A DNA stretch of 64,000 nucleotides from JACVRW01 sp963808775 (GTDB lineage: Bacteria > Actinomycetota > Thermoleophilia > Solirubrobacterales > Thermoleophilaceae), in assembly GCA_963808775.1 (NCBI GenBank), contig CAWEGR010000002.1:26319-90318 (forward strand), read 5' to 3'. Shown one piece after another: positions 1 through 8,179 of this stretch. The notes beneath the pieces were generated by a model. The model saw only the letters and a list, made by a program, of their open reading frames with translations. It was not told the origin of the DNA and ran no database searches. The translations under genes and the position numbers were made by a program. Numbering within the stretch: position 1 is the stretch's first letter; each line of letters begins with the position of its first letter.

Positions 1-253
1 CCTGCTCGAGTGAGCCCGCGCCGCGCTCCTCGAGCAGCAGCGCGAGGAACCAGACCTGGAACAGCACGTCGCCGAGCTCGTCGCGCAGCTTCGCGTCGTC
101 GCCGTGGTGGGCGGCGTCCGCCAGCTCATACGCCTCCTCGACCGTGTGGGGAACGATCGAGCGCTCGTCCTGCTCGCGGTCCCAGGGGCACTCGACGCGC
201 AGGCGCCGGACGATCTCGTCCAGCCGCGCGAGCGCCTCCTGGAGTTCGCTCAC
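1..253 (-). CDS. mazG: MazG-type nucleoside triphosphate pyrophosphohydrolase, N-terminal part (cut by window edge)
   Basis: The first 84 codons of a MazG-family enzyme, which hydrolyses (d)NTPs to NMP and PPi as house-cleaning or (p)ppGpp-related control. The visible part has the hallmark CPWDREQ stretch near residue 22, the first metal-binding helix VEEAYELADA and the second DELGDVLFQV, giving the EExxE...ExxD magnesium-binding set of the all-alpha NTP-PPase fold. The GTG start overlaps the TGA of the upstream PPIase gene by 4 bp, so the two are probably cotranscribed, downstream of mfd. The C-terminus lies outside the window, so it cannot be said whether this is the one- or two-domain form. 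Family assignment is firm from motifs. Confidence 0.88.
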   Translation of the reverse strand, partial: MSELQEALARLDEIVRRLRVECPWDREQDERSIVPHTVEEAYELADAAHHGDDAKLRDELGDVLFQVWFLALLLEERGAGSLEQ

Positions 254-1425
254 CCCTGCGGGTTCTCGGGCGAGGGCGCCGCCTGGCCGCCGCTGCCGGA
301 GCCGGAGCCGCCCTGCTTCTTCTCCTTCGGGGCGTTCTTGCACTCCGCCACGCGGAAGTCCTCGGCGCAGTTCGTGTCTTCCTTGTACTCCTCGCGGAAG
401 TCCTTGATGAACTTGTCGAGCGCCTTCTGCTGGTTCTGGGAGCGCAGCAGGTTCTTGATCGTGTCCTTCGACTCCTCGAGCGTCTGCTGGCTCGCGTCCG
501 TGATCTTGTCGACCTTGAAGACGTACCAGCCGAACTGGGTCTTCACCGGACCCACGACCTTGCCCTTGTCCGCGCCGAAGATCGCGTCGTCGAAGGCCTT
601 CTCCTGCTGGCCCTTCGTGACGGCCGGCAGCGCGCCGCCCTGCGCCTTCGAGGCCTCGTCGATCGAGTACTCCTTCACGACCTTCTTGAAGCTCTCACCG
701 TCGTCGAGCGCCTTCTTGGCCTCGTCGGCCTTGGCCTCGGTCTTCGTGAGGATCACGGAGAGATCGCGGCGCTCGGGCTGCGCGAAGCGCTCCTTGTTCT
801 TCTCGTAGTAGGCCTCGATCTCGGAGTCGGTCACCTTGCCGGCGTCCTCTGAGACCTTCTTCGTCAGCTTCTGCTGAAGCTGGTCGAGCTTGACCCGGAA
901 GAGGATGTCCTCCTCGGTCATGCCCGAGCTCTTGAGGAACTCGTCGTAGGCCTTGTCCGTCGGGAACGCCTGCTTCTTCTGATCCTCGAAGGACTTCGCG
1001 ATCTCCTTGTCGGAGACCTCGATGCCCTGCTTCTCGGCCTCCTGCTGGACCCAGGCGGCCTGGATCAGGAACTGCATGACCTGGGTCTTGAGGGCGTCGT
1101 ACTCCGTCTGGCACTGCTTCTTCAGCTGTGCGTCCGTGGGCTCCTGCTGTCCCTCCGGCGCCGGCGCCTTCTTCTTGGCAGCGATGCACTTCTTGAAGTC
1201 GGGCGGGTCCGGGACCGCGGCGGTGCCGCCGGTCTGGGCGCTCTGGCCCTTCGCGGCCGTGGCGAGCCACTTGTCGAACTCCTCCTGCGTGATCGTGTCG
1301 TCGCCGACCTTGGCGACCGCGCCGGTGGGCACGTCGTTGCCGCAGGCGCTGATGGCGAGGGCCGCCAGGCCCAGAAGGGCGGCGAACAGCAGGAACTTGA
1401 TCCGGACGTGTTTCATCGATGCCAT
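250..1425 (-). CDS. Peptidyl-prolyl cis-trans isomerase lipoprotein (SurA/PrsA type)
   Basis: 391 aa. The N-terminus is a lipoprotein signal: charged n-region, hydrophobic core, and a lipobox ending in Cys28 (LAISAC). Residues ~30-200 are helix-rich and SurA_N-like, ~215-320 form a parvulin-type rotamase (PPIC) domain with the usual GGALP and FGWYVFKV segments, and the C-terminal ~25 residues are a Gly/Ser/Pro-rich tail. By family it should sit outside the membrane and help fold exported proteins by proline isomerisation. It lies between mfd and mazG on the same strand and overlaps mazG by 4 bp. A second ATG three codons in could also be used. PPIase class is certain; the client proteins are unknown. 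Confidence 0.88.
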   Translation of the reverse strand: MASMKHVRIKFLLFAALLGLAALAISACGNDVPTGAVAKVGDDTITQEEFDKWLATAAKGQSAQTGGTAAVPDPPDFKKCIAAKKKAPAPEGQQEPTDAQLKKQCQTEYDALKTQVMQFLIQAAWVQQEAEKQGIEVSDKEIAKSFEDQKKQAFPTDKAYDEFLKSSGMTEEDILFRVKLDQLQQKLTKKVSEDAGKVTDSEIEAYYEKNKERFAQPERRDLSVILTKTEAKADEAKKALDDGESFKKVVKEYSIDEASKAQGGALPAVTKGQQEKAFDDAIFGADKGKVVGPVKTQFGWYVFKVDKITDASQQTLEESKDTIKNLLRSQNQQKALDKFIKDFREEYKEDTNCAEDFRVAECKNAPKEKKQGGSGSGSGGQAAPSPENPQG

Positions 1426-1506
1426 GTCTAGGGCGCTTTCGTAAGGCTCTCAGGACGGGGGCAGGCCTCAGCCTGCGGAGCGGTGGCGAAGGGTAGCGGA
1501 CGCATT

Positions 1507-4500
1507 TCAGTCGTCTCGCGGCTCGGTCGCGACCTCCAGAATCGCCTCCGCGACGGTGACAACAGCGCGGAAGCGCTCGCTCGATTCCTCGGGCAGGATC
1601 ACGCGCACGGTCTCGCGCCCGGACTCGTACATCGCCTCGGGGACGCGCTCGCGCAGCGCCTTCGCGCCGCGCGAGTCGAGGTCGAGCGGAGTCACCGCCA
1701 TGCGCCCGCCCTTGAAGTCGACCGACTGCGCTCCCGCGCGGCCGAGCTTGATGCGCGCGTCCTGCAGGCGGATCAGGTTGTCGAGTGGCTCGGGGATCGG
1801 GCCGAAGCGGTCCGCCAGCTCCTCGCGCAGCATGATGAGCTGCGCCACCTCGCGCGCGCCCGCCACGCGCCGGTGCACCTCGATCTTGGCCGCCTCGTAG
1901 GGCACGTAGTCGCCCGGCACGTAGGCGTCGACCGGCAGGTCCATGCGCACCGGCTCCCCGCCCTCGTCGGCGGAGTCGCCGGACAGCAGGCGCACGGCCT
2001 CGTCGATCATGCCCACGTAGAGCTCGAAGCCGACGGCGGCCACGTGACCCGACTGCTCGTCGCCGAGCAGGTTGCCGGCGCCGCGGATCTCGAGGTCGCG
2101 CATCGCGATCTTGAACCCCGAGCCGAGCTCGGTGTAGTCGGACAGGGTCGCGAGGCGCTGGCCCGCCTCCTCGGAGAGCGCCGCCGCACTCGGGTAGAAG
2201 AGGTAGGCGTAGGCGCGCTCGCGCGAGCGCCCGACGCGGCCCCTGATCTGGTAGAGCTGGGCGAGCCCGAGCTCGTCGGCACGCTCGACGATCAGGGTGT
2301 TCGCGCTCGGGATGTCGAGACCGGACTCGACGATCGTGGTGCAGACGAGCACGTCCGCGTCGCCGCGCAGGAAGGACATCATCACGCTCTCGAGTGCGCC
2401 CTCGGCCATCTGGCCGTGCGCCACCGCCACGCGCGCCTCCGGCACGAGCGCGCGCACCCGCTCGGCCGTCTCGTCGATCGTCTCGACCCGGTTGTGGAGG
2501 AAGAACGCCTGGCCGCCGCGCGCGAGCTCGCGCTTGATCGCCGTGCCCACGAGCTCCTCCTCGTACTCGCCGACGTACGTCTTGACCGGCCGGCGGCCCT
2601 CCGGCGGCGTCTCGATCACCGAGATGTCGCGCAGCCCCGCGAGCGACATCTGGAGCGTGCGCGGGATCGGCGTGGCCGACAGCGACAGCACGTCGACCTT
2701 GAGGCGCAGCTGGCGCATCAGCTCCTTCTGCTTGACGCCGAAGCGCTGCTCCTCGTCGACGATCAGGAGCCCGAGCTCCTTCGGCCGCACGTCGCGCGAG
2801 AGCAGCCGGTGGGTGCCGATCAGGATGTCGACCCTGCCCTCGGTGAAGTCCGCGAGGGCCGCCTTCGTGTCCGCGGCCGAGCGGAAGCGCGAGACCATCT
2901 CGACCCGGAACGGGTAGTCGCGCAGGCGTTCGCTGAATGTTCCGAAGTGCTGCTGAGCGAGCACGGTCGTCGGCACGAGGAACATCACCTGCCTGCCGTC
3001 CTCGGCGGCCTTGAAGGCCGCGCGCAGCGCCACCTCCGTCTTGCCGTAGCCCACGTCGCCGCAGATCAGGCGGTCCATCGGGCGCGCCTCCTCCATGTCC
3101 GCGCGCACGGCCTCGATCGCCTCGAGCTGGTCGGGCGTCTCGCGATAGGGGAAGCGGCCCTCGAAGTCGAGCTGCCATTCCGAGTCGGTCGGGAAGGCGT
3201 GGCCGGCGCGCCGGCGGCGCTCGGCGTAGAGGTTGATGAGCTCGCCGGCGAGCGCCTGAGCCGCGCGGCGCGCCTTCAGCTTCTGCTGCTCCCACTGCTT
3301 CCCGCCGAGCTTCGACAGCGGCGGCTCGCCGGCGTCGGCGCCGACGTAGCGGCTGATCTTGTGGAGCTGGTCGCTCGGCACGAACACGCGGTCGCCGTCG
3401 CGGAACTCGAGCTCGAGGTAGTCGCGCGTCACCCCGCCCACGGTCTTCGTCTCGAACCCGGTGAAGAGCGCGATCCCGTGGTCCTCGTGGACCACCGGGG
3501 AGCCCGCCCGCAGGTCCGTGAAGCTCGCGACGGCTCCCGCCGCCGGCCCCTGGGGGCGCTCGGCGCGCCGGCGCCTCAGGAGGCGGTGCTCGGGCAGCAC
3601 GGCGAGCTTCAGCCCGGGCGCCACGAAGCCGTCCCTGAGGCTCGCATGCGCGAAGGTGAGCGACGCGTCCTCCGGGGCGGGCTGGCCGTCGAGGAGGGTG
3701 GGCTGCATGCGGTCGAGGTTGAGCCGGGCGCGCTCCGCCTCGCCGCGGCGGCTCCACGCGACGAAGGTCCGGTAGCCCGAGCGCACGAGCTTCTCGAGCT
3801 CCGGCTCGGCATCGCGCAGGGAGCGCGCGGCGGTGTGGGCCGCCTGCGCGCGGAACTCGTGCGGCTGGTCCTGCGAGATGCTCGACAGGCGCACGGCCGC
3901 GCGCTCGCCGAGGGCCCGCTCGAGGTCGTCGGGCTTCACGTAGAGGTGGTGCGCGTCCTCGTCGTGGAAGCTCGCCGTGACGTCGTCCCAGAGGTCGCGC
4001 AGCGCCGGCGGCAGCTCCTCCTCCGCCGCGATCGCCACGAGCGCGTCGGCCGGCAGCAGGTCGAGCAGCTCGCGGAAGCGGTCGACGGGGAGCACGTCCG
4101 CCACGTCGGGCCGCTCGTCCGCCTCGCTCGCGGCCGCGATCTCGGCGAGCTCGCGGTGCTCCGGCCCGAGCTCGGCGGCGGGAGCGATCTCGACCCGCTC
4201 GGCCTCCTCGAGCGAGCGCTGGGTGAAGGTGGAGAACCAGGTCAGCCGCTCGACCTCGATGTCCCAGAGCTCGCAGCGCACCGCGCGCTCCTCGGTCGCC
4301 GGGTAGATGTCGAGGATGTCGCCGCGCACGGCGAACTGGCCGCGCTCCTCGACCTGGTCGACGCGCTCGTAGCCGCAGGCCACGAGCTGCCCTGCGGTCT
4401 CTTCCAGGTCGAGCAGGCCGCCCTTCTCGATCTCGAACCCGTGCGGGCGCAGGTCGGGGTCCGGCACCTTCTCGGCGAGCGCGGCCGCACTCGTGACGAG

Positions 4501-4848
4501 CACGGCCGCCTCCTCGCCGAGCAGCGCGTCGAGCGCGGCGATGCGCAGGCCCACGAGATGCGGCGGCGGGGCCAGGTGCGACTCGTAGCGCATGCCGCGC
4601 GCCGGATAGAAGCGCACCGGGCGCGGCGCGAGGAACTGCTTCAGGTCGGCCGCGAGATCGCGCGCCGCGCGGTCGTCCCCCGCCACCACGAGCGCGGGCC
4701 GCTCTGCCTCGACGTCGATCAGCGACGCCAGCAGGTACGGGCGCATGCTCGCCGACACGAACGCCCGCTGCGGCTCGGCGCGCGCCGAGTCCGCGAGCCT
4801 CGTGAGCGCGGCGTCGTGCTTTGCGTATGTGAGAAGGCTCCTGAGCAT
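1507..4848 (-). CDS. mfd: Transcription-repair coupling factor
   Basis: Mfd displaces RNA polymerase stalled at DNA lesions and recruits UvrA. From the ATG at 4848 the protein is 1113 aa, close to the usual 1100-1200. Order of parts: UvrB-like damage-recognition region (~1-330), RNA-polymerase-interacting CarD-like domain (VVHEDHGIALFTG near 455), SF2 translocase with Walker A GDVGYGKTEVA (~597-607), Walker B variant DEEQ (~698), SATPIPRT, and motif VI QIRGRVGRS, then the TRCF C-terminal domain. An ATG 39 bp upstream (4887) is in frame, but it overlaps the hairpin at 4884-4904 that appears to end pth, so the downstream start MLRSLL is preferred. It sits in the conserved pth-mfd-mazG order. 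Confidence 0.95.
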   Translation of the reverse strand: MLRSLLTYAKHDAALTRLADSARAEPQRAFVSASMRPYLLASLIDVEAERPALVVAGDDRAARDLAADLKQFLAPRPVRFYPARGMRYESHLAPPPHLVGLRIAALDALLGEEAAVLVTSAAALAEKVPDPDLRPHGFEIEKGGLLDLEETAGQLVACGYERVDQVEERGQFAVRGDILDIYPATEERAVRCELWDIEVERLTWFSTFTQRSLEEAERVEIAPAAELGPEHRELAEIAAASEADERPDVADVLPVDRFRELLDLLPADALVAIAAEEELPPALRDLWDDVTASFHDEDAHHLYVKPDDLERALGERAAVRLSSISQDQPHEFRAQAAHTAARSLRDAEPELEKLVRSGYRTFVAWSRRGEAERARLNLDRMQPTLLDGQPAPEDASLTFAHASLRDGFVAPGLKLAVLPEHRLLRRRRAERPQGPAAGAVASFTDLRAGSPVVHEDHGIALFTGFETKTVGGVTRDYLELEFRDGDRVFVPSDQLHKISRYVGADAGEPPLSKLGGKQWEQQKLKARRAAQALAGELINLYAERRRRAGHAFPTDSEWQLDFEGRFPYRETPDQLEAIEAVRADMEEARPMDRLICGDVGYGKTEVALRAAFKAAEDGRQVMFLVPTTVLAQQHFGTFSERLRDYPFRVEMVSRFRSAADTKAALADFTEGRVDILIGTHRLLSRDVRPKELGLLIVDEEQRFGVKQKELMRQLRLKVDVLSLSATPIPRTLQMSLAGLRDISVIETPPEGRRPVKTYVGEYEEELVGTAIKRELARGGQAFFLHNRVETIDETAERVRALVPEARVAVAHGQMAEGALESVMMSFLRGDADVLVCTTIVESGLDIPSANTLIVERADELGLAQLYQIRGRVGRSRERAYAYLFYPSAAALSEEAGQRLATLSDYTELGSGFKIAMRDLEIRGAGNLLGDEQSGHVAAVGFELYVGMIDEAVRLLSGDSADEGGEPVRMDLPVDAYVPGDYVPYEAAKIEVHRRVAGAREVAQLIMLREELADRFGPIPEPLDNLIRLQDARIKLGRAGAQSVDFKGGRMAVTPLDLDSRGAKALRERVPEAMYESGRETVRVILPEESSERFRAVVTVAEAILEVATEPRDD

Positions 4849-4883
4849 GCGCTGCGGCCGCCCAGCAAGAAAACCGTGCGTGC

Positions 4884-4904
4884 GCATCCGGCCGAGCCGG
4901 ATGC
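4884..4904 (-). terminator. Hairpin after pth, possible factor-independent terminator
   Basis: Perfect 9-bp stem (GCATCCGGC paired with GCCGGATGC) around a 3-nt CGA loop, lying between the pth stop and the preferred mfd start. There is no T-run, which is common in very GC-rich actinobacteria. A near-identical hairpin lies at 8146-8166 after prs. Confidence 0.5.
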
Positions 4905-4938
4905 TTCGCGAACGGCTGCGCGGCCCTCGGAACCGAGT

Positions 4939-5514
4939 CTAGGGGGCGCCGATGAGGCGCTCGAGCTCGTCGGCCGCGCGCTCGATCAGGTCGCGCACGT
5001 CGTCCTTCGGCTCCGAGAAGCGCCCGAGCACGTGCGCGGAGACGATCTCGGGATCCGTCGAGTCGGGACGCCCCACGCCCACGCGGATGCGCTGGAAGTC
5101 CGGGCCGCCCAGGCCGCTCTTCAGCGACTTGAGCCCGTTGTGTCCCGCGAGGCCGCCTCCGAGGCGCGCCTCGATGCGGCCGAAGGGCAGATCGATCTCG
5201 TCGTGCACGGCCACGACGTGCTCGAGGTCGACCCCGAGCGCGCCGCGCGCAGGCCCGACGGAGTTGCCGGACTCGTTCATGAAGGTCTGTGGCAGCAGGA
5301 CCGCCACGCGCGGGCCGCCGGGTCCGGTGCGCCCCTCGGTGAACAGGCCGGCGTAGCGCTTCTTCGCCTTCGGCAGGCCCCAGCGCTCTGCCGCCAGCGC
5401 CGCGACCTCGAAGCCGACGTTATGGCGCGTGGCCGCGTAGCGGTCGCCCGGGTTCCCGAGCCCGACCACCAGCCAGTCCGCCTTCCCGCCGCCCCCGCGG
5501 CGGAAGAGCGTCAC
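4939..5514 (-). CDS. pth: Peptidyl-tRNA hydrolase
   Basis: 191 aa from a GTG start that overlaps the rplY stop by 4 bp (GTGA). Pth recycles peptidyl-tRNA released by drop-off. Visible family signatures: GLGNPG (residues 18-23), the catalytic His in TRHNVG (His31), TFMNESG, VAVHDEIDLPFG with the conserved Asp, and GGGLAGHNGLKSL. Length matches the bacterial family (~190 aa). A longer open frame upstream of the GTG is the shadow of rplY. Coupled translation with rplY and mfd downstream is expected. Confidence 0.95.
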   Translation of the reverse strand: MTLFRRGGGGKADWLVVGLGNPGDRYAATRHNVGFEVAALAAERWGLPKAKKRYAGLFTEGRTGPGGPRVAVLLPQTFMNESGNSVGPARGALGVDLEHVVAVHDEIDLPFGRIEARLGGGLAGHNGLKSLKSGLGGPDFQRIRVGVGRPDSTDPEIVSAHVLGRFSEPKDDVRDLIERAADELERLIGAP

Positions 5515-6218
5515 TCGGAGCCCTCGGCCTCCTCGGCGGCATCCTCGCCGCCGCCCTCGGCGTCCTCGGCGCCCTCGCCCTCGACGCCCTCCTCGCCCTC
5601 GGCCTCCTCGCCGACGAGCTCCGTCTCCTCCTCGATCTCGGGCTCCTCGACCTCGGTCGGCACGACCACCGTGGCGATGATCGTCTCGTCCGGATCGTCG
5701 AGGAACTCGACGCCCTCGGGCACCTCGACCTCGGAGAGGTGCATCGTGGCCGCGATCTCCATGCCGGAGACGTCGACTGCGATGAAGTCGGGGATGGCGG
5801 TCGGCAGCGCCTCGATGTTGAGCTGGTGGGTCACGTGCTCGAGCACGCCGCCCTCCTTGATGCCCGGCGCCTCCTCGACGCCCTCGATGTGAATCGAGAC
5901 GGTCGTCTGGATCTTCTCGTCCAGGCGGACCTCGAGCAGGTCGATGTGGAGGACGTCGCCGCGGACCGGGTGGAGCTGCTGGTCCTTGACGATCACCGGC
6001 AGGGTCTTGCTGCCGACCTTGAGGTCGATCAGCGCCGAGCCGTCGACGAGGACCTGGCGCAGCACGCGCGCGTCCACCTTGAAGGAGGTGCACTCACCGT
6101 CGCCGCCGCCGTACACGACGCCCGGGACCTGGCCGGTCCTGCGCAGCCGCTTGGCGGCGCGGGTGCCGCGCTCGGAGCGCTCTTCCGCGTTCAGTGTGGG
6201 TCGCTGTGCCGTTGCCAT
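5511..6218 (-). CDS. rplY: 50S ribosomal protein L25/general stress protein CTC
   Basis: 235 aa, the long CTC form of L25 that binds 5S rRNA. The N-terminal ~95 residues are the L25 beta-barrel (AAKRLRRTGQVPGVVYGG near residue 21, then LHPVRGDVLHIDLLEV), followed by the TL5/CTC C-terminal domain (~95-185) and a strongly acidic Glu/Gly/Ala tail of ~45 residues typical of actinobacterial versions. It heads the rplY-pth-mfd group with a 4-bp overlap to pth. The promoter must lie in the short gap shared with the divergent kinase gene at 6257. Confidence 0.93.
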   Translation of the reverse strand: MATAQRPTLNAEERSERGTRAAKRLRRTGQVPGVVYGGGDGECTSFKVDARVLRQVLVDGSALIDLKVGSKTLPVIVKDQQLHPVRGDVLHIDLLEVRLDEKIQTTVSIHIEGVEEAPGIKEGGVLEHVTHQLNIEALPTAIPDFIAVDVSGMEIAATMHLSEVEVPEGVEFLDDPDETIIATVVVPTEVEEPEIEEETELVGEEAEGEEGVEGEGAEDAEGGGEDAAEEAEGSE

Positions 6219-6256
6219 GACGGCTCGCCAGTGTAGCTACCTATCCTCGCTCAGGA

Positions 6257-7660
6257 ATGGCGCCACCGAGGGATGACAGCTCGATCCCGAAGGGCCGGAT
6301 CCGGCGCACCGCACAGCTCGGATCGGTCGTGGGCACGCAGGGCGCCCGCTACGCGGGCACGCGCGCGGCCAACCTGGCTCGCTCCGCCGACGAGGCCTCC
6401 GAGGCGCTCGAGCAGCGGCACGTGGACGCCGCCGCCCGCATGGTCGAGACGCTCGGCCGTATGAAGGGCGCGGCGATGAAGATCGGCCAGCTCGCCTCGT
6501 TCATCGACACGGAGTTCCTGCCGCCCGAGTACCGCGAGCTCTACCAGGAGCAGCTCGCCTCGCTGCGCTCGACCGCCCCGCCGATGCCCTGGGAGAAGGT
6601 GCGCGCCGTGCTCGACGAGGATTTGGGCGAACCGGTCGAGGAGCTGTTCGAGGACTTCGAGCACGAGGCCGCGGCCGCCGCCTCGATCGGCCAGGTGCAC
6701 CGGGCGGTCCTGCCGGACGGGCGGCGCGTGGCGGTCAAGATCCAGTATCCGGGGGTGGCCGCGGCGATCGCGGCCGACATGCAGAACGCCGGCATGCTCA
6801 TGCGGCTCGCCAAGGCGCTCGCCCCGGGCCTCGATGCCGGCGCGGCCGCCGCCGAGCTGAAGGAGCGCGTGATGGAGGAGCTCGACTACGAGCTCGAGGC
6901 GCAGTCGCAGCGGACCTTCGCGCGCGCCTACCGCGGCCATCCGTTCATCCACGTGCCGGACGTGGTCACGCGCCTGTCCACCGAGCGCGTGCTCGTCAGC
7001 GAGTGGGTCGACGGCGCGGGCTTCGACGCGGTGCGCGAGCTACCGCAGGCGGAGCGCGACCGCTTTGGAGAGATCGTGTTCCGCTTCTGCTTCGGCTCGA
7101 TCTACAACCTGCAGCACTTCAACGCGGACGCGCACCCGGGCAACTACCTGCACATGCCGGACGGGCGCGTGGCATTCCTCGACTTCGGCATGACGAAGCA
7201 GCTCGACCAGGACCAGATCGATCTCGAGATCGCCGCGCTCGAGGCGATCTTCGACGACGACCCGGAGGGCCTGCGCCTGGCGCTGCACGATCTCGGCTTC
7301 CTGCGCGACCCGCGCAAGGTCGATGCGGAGCTGCTGATGGAGCACGTGCGCGCCGTCGGCGGCTGGTACATGGAGGACCGCGAGGTCACGATCGACTCCG
7401 AGCGGGTGATGGAGGCGATCGCGGCGGTGTCCGACCCGCGCTCGTCCTTCTATCGCGTCATGCGCCGCGAGAACCTGCCGGCGAACGAGCTGATGGGGCG
7501 GCGCATGGAATCGGGCGTGCTGGCGGTACTCGGGCAGCTGCACGCGACCCGCAACTGGAACCGGATCGGGCGCGAGTGGTGGTTCGGCGAGCCGCCGGCG
7601 ACCGAGCTGGGGCGCGCGGAGCGCGAGTGGCTCGAGCGCGGCCTCAGGCGCCGGGCTTGA
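6257..7660 (+). CDS. ABC1/UbiB-family atypical protein kinase-like protein
   Basis: 467 aa. Atypical kinase-like ATPase of the ABC1/ADCK/UbiB family. Signatures: the KxGQ motif (KIGQLASF, residues 75-78), an Ala-rich nucleotide loop AAAAASIGQVHRA, catalytic VAVKIQYPG lysine, EELDYELEA (ExD), FNADAHPGNYL (HPGN) and FLDFGMTKQ (DFG). Members support quinone/isoprenoid lipid metabolism in many bacteria, but the substrate here cannot be inferred because no ubiquinone or menaquinone genes are adjacent. Divergent from rplY; its 3' end overlaps the convergent membrane-protein gene by 17 bp. Confidence 0.88.
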   Translation: MAPPRDDSSIPKGRIRRTAQLGSVVGTQGARYAGTRAANLARSADEASEALEQRHVDAAARMVETLGRMKGAAMKIGQLASFIDTEFLPPEYRELYQEQLASLRSTAPPMPWEKVRAVLDEDLGEPVEELFEDFEHEAAAAASIGQVHRAVLPDGRRVAVKIQYPGVAAAIAADMQNAGMLMRLAKALAPGLDAGAAAAELKERVMEELDYELEAQSQRTFARAYRGHPFIHVPDVVTRLSTERVLVSEWVDGAGFDAVRELPQAERDRFGEIVFRFCFGSIYNLQHFNADAHPGNYLHMPDGRVAFLDFGMTKQLDQDQIDLEIAALEAIFDDDPEGLRLALHDLGFLRDPRKVDAELLMEHVRAVGGWYMEDREVTIDSERVMEAIAAVSDPRSSFYRVMRRENLPANELMGRRMESGVLAVLGQLHATRNWNRIGREWWFGEPPATELGRAEREWLERGLRRRA

Positions 7661-8108
7661 TCGCCATGTCGATCACGACCAGCACGAGCACGAGGATCTC
7701 GATCGAGTTGACGAGCAGCACCTGCCGGATCCCGTCGACGGCGGTCGCCGAGCTCGACGCCATCCGACAGCGATCGCGGTCTCGATCTTCCTGCCCTGTC
7801 GCGGGTAGTAGCCGATCCCCACCAGCCAGGCTGAAGAACCAGCCGAGGAAGCCGAGCGTGATCCAGAGGTCGCTGTACGCGTAGCCGACCTCCTCGACGA
7901 GGCCGACGCCGGCGATGATCAGCACGATCGCGAGCGGCGCGTAGAAGCGGTTGCCGAGCTTGAGGGCGTCACGGTTGAACGCGACCATCCGCTCGGCGTC
8001 GCCGCTCTTCATCGTCCAGCGGCCGAGGATGTGAACGGACACCCCGCCGCCGACCCAGAGGACCGCGCAGAGGATGTGGACCGCCAGCCAGAACTCGTAC
8101 ATCGACAT
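7644..8108 (-). CDS. DUF2269-like small integral membrane protein (probable double frameshift)
   Basis: 154 codons as read. It starts with a hydrophobic segment (YEFWLAVHILCAVLWVGGG), has two more membrane spans (~55-72, ~80-98) and a final one ending DMAIKPG. The pattern resembles the DUF2269 family; no function is known. Between 7765 and 7825 the translation is abnormally rich in Asp/Arg, while the alternate frame there reads GIGYYPRQGRKIETAIA, which resembles the family's third loop. Two compensating one-base indels would restore a continuous membrane protein. It converges on the UbiB-like gene with a 17-bp overlap. Confidence 0.65.
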   Translation of the reverse strand: MSMYEFWLAVHILCAVLWVGGGVSVHILGRWTMKSGDAERMVAFNRDALKLGNRFYAPLAIVLIIAGVGLVEEVGYAYSDLWITLGFLGWFFSLAGGDRLLPATGQEDRDRDRCRMASSSATAVDGIRQVLLVNSIEILVLVLVVIDMAIKPGA

Positions 8109-8145
8109 CGCGCGGCAGCCTACCGAGCGCGAAGAGGATCCCGGC

Positions 8146-8166
8146 GCAGCCGGCCGAGCCGGCTGC
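8146..8166 (-). terminator. Hairpin after prs, possible terminator
   Basis: Perfect 9-bp stem (GCAGCCGGC with GCCGGCTGC), 3-nt CGA loop, 14 bp beyond the prs stop codon on the minus strand. It is nearly identical to the hairpin at 4884-4904, and the flanks also share a TT-GCGAA-like extension. Confidence 0.55.
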
Positions 8167-8179
8167 TTGGGCGAAGGCG

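Noticed and set aside
4849..4887. Upstream ATG extension of mfd
   Set aside because: The 13 extra residues coincide with the hairpin after pth and are not family-like.
1483..5892. 1469-codon plus-strand open frame across mfd and pth
   Set aside because: Shadow of the minus-strand genes caused by very high GC; no domain, repetitive His/Arg/Leu composition.
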